Below are positions 63,745 through 64,000 of a stretch of DNA of 64,000 nucleotides, piece after piece. The notes beneath the pieces were generated by a model. The model was not told where the DNA came from, searched no databases, and saw only the letters and a list, made by a program, of their open reading frames with translations. The stretch lies in the NCBI RefSeq assembly GCF_017874425.1, contig NZ_JAGGLL010000001.1:186001-250000 (forward strand). Direction: 5' to 3'. Source of the stretch: Clostridium punense. Lineage in GTDB: Bacteria > Bacillota > Clostridia > Clostridiales > Clostridiaceae. Every line of letters begins with the position of its first letter. Positions within the stretch are counted from its first letter, which is position 1. The position numbers were made by a program, and so were the translations under genes.

Positions 63745-63786
63745 GCATTTATGCTTTTGCATTTATGCTTTTGCATTTATACTTTT
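63745..63786. repeat. Three tandem 14-bp repeats
   Basis: GCATTTATGCTTTT occurs twice exactly and a third time as GCATTTATACTTTT, head to tail, between the secF stop and its terminator. Each unit contains the palindromic GCATTTATGC. Probably a slippage-prone stretch. Confidence 0.8.
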
Positions 63787-63802
63787 GCAACTTCAATCCT
63801 AA

Positions 63803-64000
63803 TTATGCTGCTGCTGCATTTTTATTCTTTCTTTTTCTATTCTTTAGTACCACCCAAAGTGGACTAGCTATAAATATGGAAGAATACGCTCCACAAGCTA
63901 TTCCAATTATAAGTGGTAAAGTAAATTCTCTAATTGTTGGCACAAATATATAAACTGCTGTTATAGTTATTAAAGTTGTTAATGTAGTATTTATAGATCT
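63803..64000 (-). CDS. secF: Protein translocase subunit SecF, C-terminal part
   Basis: The last 65 codons of a gene entering from the right edge. The sequence RSINTTLTTLITITAVYIF, then REFTLPLIIGIACGAYSSIFIASPLWV, is the final two membrane segments of SecF, the accessory subunit that uses the proton gradient to help Sec translocation. A basic tail and four alanines end it. secD should lie further right. Confidence 0.92.
   Translation of the reverse strand, partial: RSINTTLTTLITITAVYIFVPTIREFTLPLIIGIACGAYSSIFIASPLWVVLKNRKRKNKNAAAA

Overview
The window looks like chromosome from a low-GC, anaerobic, amino-acid-fermenting Firmicute, most likely Clostridium in the broad sense. The evidence is the strongly AT-rich intergenic DNA, the AGGAGG-type ribosome binding sites, the B. 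subtilis-like gene order around alaS, a T-box leader on alaS, a 6S RNA gene beside aspS, and a complete oxidative (Stickland-type) ornithine pathway. Almost every gene is on the minus strand; only the cysteine-desulfurase-like gene (20216-21565) and the ThrE-like pair (49185-50404) are on the plus strand. No species call is possible from the sequence alone.

Layout. 1-1168: partial penicillin-binding protein. 1235-4759: udk, trhP-type U32 protein, trmR and mltG. 5040-10841: typA, rnj, fur, a DUF1292 gene, ruvX and ireB. 10912-13800: alaS with its T-box. 14170-15691: AI-2E-family transporter and PRC-barrel protein. 15897-19835: iscR-iscS-iscU-mnmA plus a second iscU. 20216-23203: cysteine-desulfurase-like gene converging on an APC amino-acid antiporter. 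23581-31010: a double ABC exporter (permease, ATPase, ATPase, permease) preceded by the decayed remains of another copy. 31086-38013: subtilase, AgrC/AgrA-like two-component pair, small membrane protein, flavin reductase-like protein and AEC transporter. 38646-48577: ornithine catabolism (ord, ortA, ortB, oraS, oraE, a GlmL-like ATPase, orr) with its sigma-54 activator. 49185-50404: split ThrE-like exporter. 51133-52434: HTH-TPR regulator. 53035-53242: 6S RNA. 53588-64000: aspS, hisS, hemZ, a metallo-beta-lactamase-fold hydrolase, dtd, rel, apt, a degenerate RecJ-like protein and the end of secF.

How the parts work together. The ornithine genes encode racemisation, B12/PLP aminomutase, NAD(P)-linked deamination and thiolytic cleavage of ornithine to acetyl-CoA and alanine. 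They are preceded by a consensus -24/-12 promoter, three enhancer-like repeats spaced exactly 21 bp apart, and a PAS-AAA+-Fis-type activator gene, so the control circuit can be read from the sequence. The isc/mnmA block couples sulfur mobilisation to tRNA thiolation. trhP and trmR modify the tRNA wobble uridine.

Unexplained structure. Three families of interspersed palindromic elements occupy intergenic regions. Family 1 has about 180-bp full copies and internally deleted 70-80-bp copies (seven in all). Family 2 has two 134-bp copies, one inside the ornithine operon. Family 3 is a pair of diverged copies of about 110 bp. Other points of note are the pseudogene and duplicated leader upstream of the ABC operon, a RecJ-like protein that has lost several metal ligands, an SD-sequestering terminator between udk and the PBP gene, and a subtilase with an altered active-site context.
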